NCBI GenBank assembly: GCA_024763185.1
Contig: JANTFY010000003.1
Location: 1-35,064, forward strand
Source of the DNA: Gammaproteobacteria bacterium
GTDB lineage: Bacteria > Pseudomonadota > Gammaproteobacteria > GCA-001735895
Direction of reading: 5' to 3'
Length of the DNA stretch: 35,064 bases
A program made the translations under genes and the position numbers. The first letter of the stretch is position 1. Each line of letters begins with the position of its first letter. The notes beneath the pieces are model-generated. The model was not told the DNA's origin. It saw nothing but the letters and a program-made list of their open reading frames with translations, and ran no database searches. Of the stretch, positions 34,314-35,064 are shown piece after piece.

Positions 34314-35064
34314 GTGCCTGCTAATCTCCCCGAAAAAATCGACCGCTTCATCATCAAGGACGTGCTTGGCAAAGGTGCCCAGGGCGTGGTTTACCTGGCC
34401 ACCGACCCCACGTTGAATCGCCAGGTAGCCATCAAGGCCGTTTCCTTACGCGATAATTTCCAGCAACAGCAGACCATCGACAACCTGCTGCAGGAAGCCC
34501 GTACCGTCAGCCAGTTGCAGCATGCCAACATCATCAGCATTTACGATGTCGGTAGCTATCAGCATAAACCTTACCTGGTACTCGAATATGTCGAGGGTGA
34601 AACACTGCAATCAAAACTGCGCCGGCCAATTCCGCAACAACAGGCACTGAAGATTATTCGAGACGTTTTAACAGGCGTCGCCGCTGCACACCACGAAGGC
34701 ATTATTCACTGCGACCTGAAACCGGCCAACATCATGATCACCTCCGAGGGGCAGGCCAAGGTGGCTGATTTCGGGCTGGCATTACTGGCGGACAGTCACT
34801 ATGAGGATAATGAAAACCTGATCGGCACACCCCAATACATGGCGCCGGAATACATCGAAACCCGGCAACACCAGACCGTGTCCGATGTGTTTTCACTGGG
34901 CCTGATTTTTTATGAATTACTGACTGGACAGAAAGCCGTCGACGGCGCCGATATTTATCAATTACTCAATGCCATTGCCAATCACTCGATCCAGGCCCCT
35001 TCGCGACTCAATGAAAGCATCGATGAGCGACTGGATGCATTGATCTTGAAGGCGCTGGAAAAAG
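34314..35064 (+). CDS. Ser/Thr protein kinase, N-terminal part (runs off window)
   Basis: Not in the ORF track. GTG start at 34314 with AAGGA 5 nt upstream, then 250 open codons to the window end. Eukaryotic-like kinase domain: glycine loop LGKGAQGVVYLA, Lys about 41 in VAIK, catalytic loop HCDLKPANIM (Asp about 134), DFG at about 152-154, GTPQYMAPE. Because Arg before the catalytic Asp is Cys, it is a non-RD kinase. The rest (sensor or PASTA domains) lies outside. Substrate is unknown. Confidence 0.92.
   Translation, partial: MPANLPEKIDRFIIKDVLGKGAQGVVYLATDPTLNRQVAIKAVSLRDNFQQQQTIDNLLQEARTVSQLQHANIISIYDVGSYQHKPYLVLEYVEGETLQSKLRRPIPQQQALKIIRDVLTGVAAAHHEGIIHCDLKPANIMITSEGQAKVADFGLALLADSHYEDNENLIGTPQYMAPEYIETRQHQTVSDVFSLGLIFYELLTGQKAVDGADIYQLLNAIANHSIQAPSRLNESIDERLDALILKALEK

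Overview
The window comes from a free-living gammaproteobacterium with type IV pili. The gene order chp/pil chemosensory cluster, gshB, tonB, yqgE, ruvX, pyrR, pyrB, pyrC', pilU/pilT, yggS, proC, yggT, DUF4426 matches what I remember of the Pseudomonas aeruginosa PA0387-PA0415 neighbourhood. The TIGR02049-type glutamate-cysteine ligase and the divergence of several proteins suggest a lineage outside Pseudomonas, perhaps a marine or sulfur-oxidising group. I cannot name a genus.

Layout. 1-10160 (minus strand) is a Chp/Pil chemosensory operon read pilG, pilH, pilI, pilJ, chpA, chpC (chpC cut by the window edge). It has no pilK (CheR) or chpB (CheB). 10366-17469 (plus) holds gshA-gshB (glutathione synthesis), a TonB-like gene, yqgE, ruvX, then pyrR-pyrB-pyrC', where pyrC' has lost the dihydroorotase metal ligands. 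17470-21772 (minus) is pilT followed by two pilU-type ATPase genes and an EamA transporter. The gap between pilT and yggS carries a 140-bp MITE-like element with imperfect terminal inverted repeats and a 5-bp flanking direct repeat. 22050-24843 (plus) is yggS-proC-yggT, then a DUF4426 gene. terB-like (minus) and oxyR (plus) diverge at 25312-25433.

26361-32490 (minus) looks like an accessory cassette. It contains a SARP/BTAD-type regulator with a Cys-rich tail, a secreted protein with seven FG-GAP-like repeats, three choice-of-anchor-D-like domains and a C-terminal sorting-type tail, and a lipoprotein with two PKD-like domains and seven SBBP-type repeats. Three direct repeats at 10-11 bp period lie between regulator and targets, as expected for an OmpR/SARP-type operator. 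This is the best candidate here for an undescribed system: a regulator plus two different seven-repeat beta-propeller surface proteins. 32643-35064 holds DUF2288, a secreted alpha/beta hydrolase, a thioredoxin with CSPC active site, and the start of a Ser/Thr kinase with an HCD catalytic loop.

The pilus genes form a functional theme: the Chp system signals through PilG/PilH to extension and retraction motors, and PilT/PilU ATPases drive retraction. OxyR, the glutathione genes and thioredoxin give a redox theme. No tRNA, rRNA, CRISPR array or intact transposase gene was seen. No gene-free stretch exceeds 300 bases.
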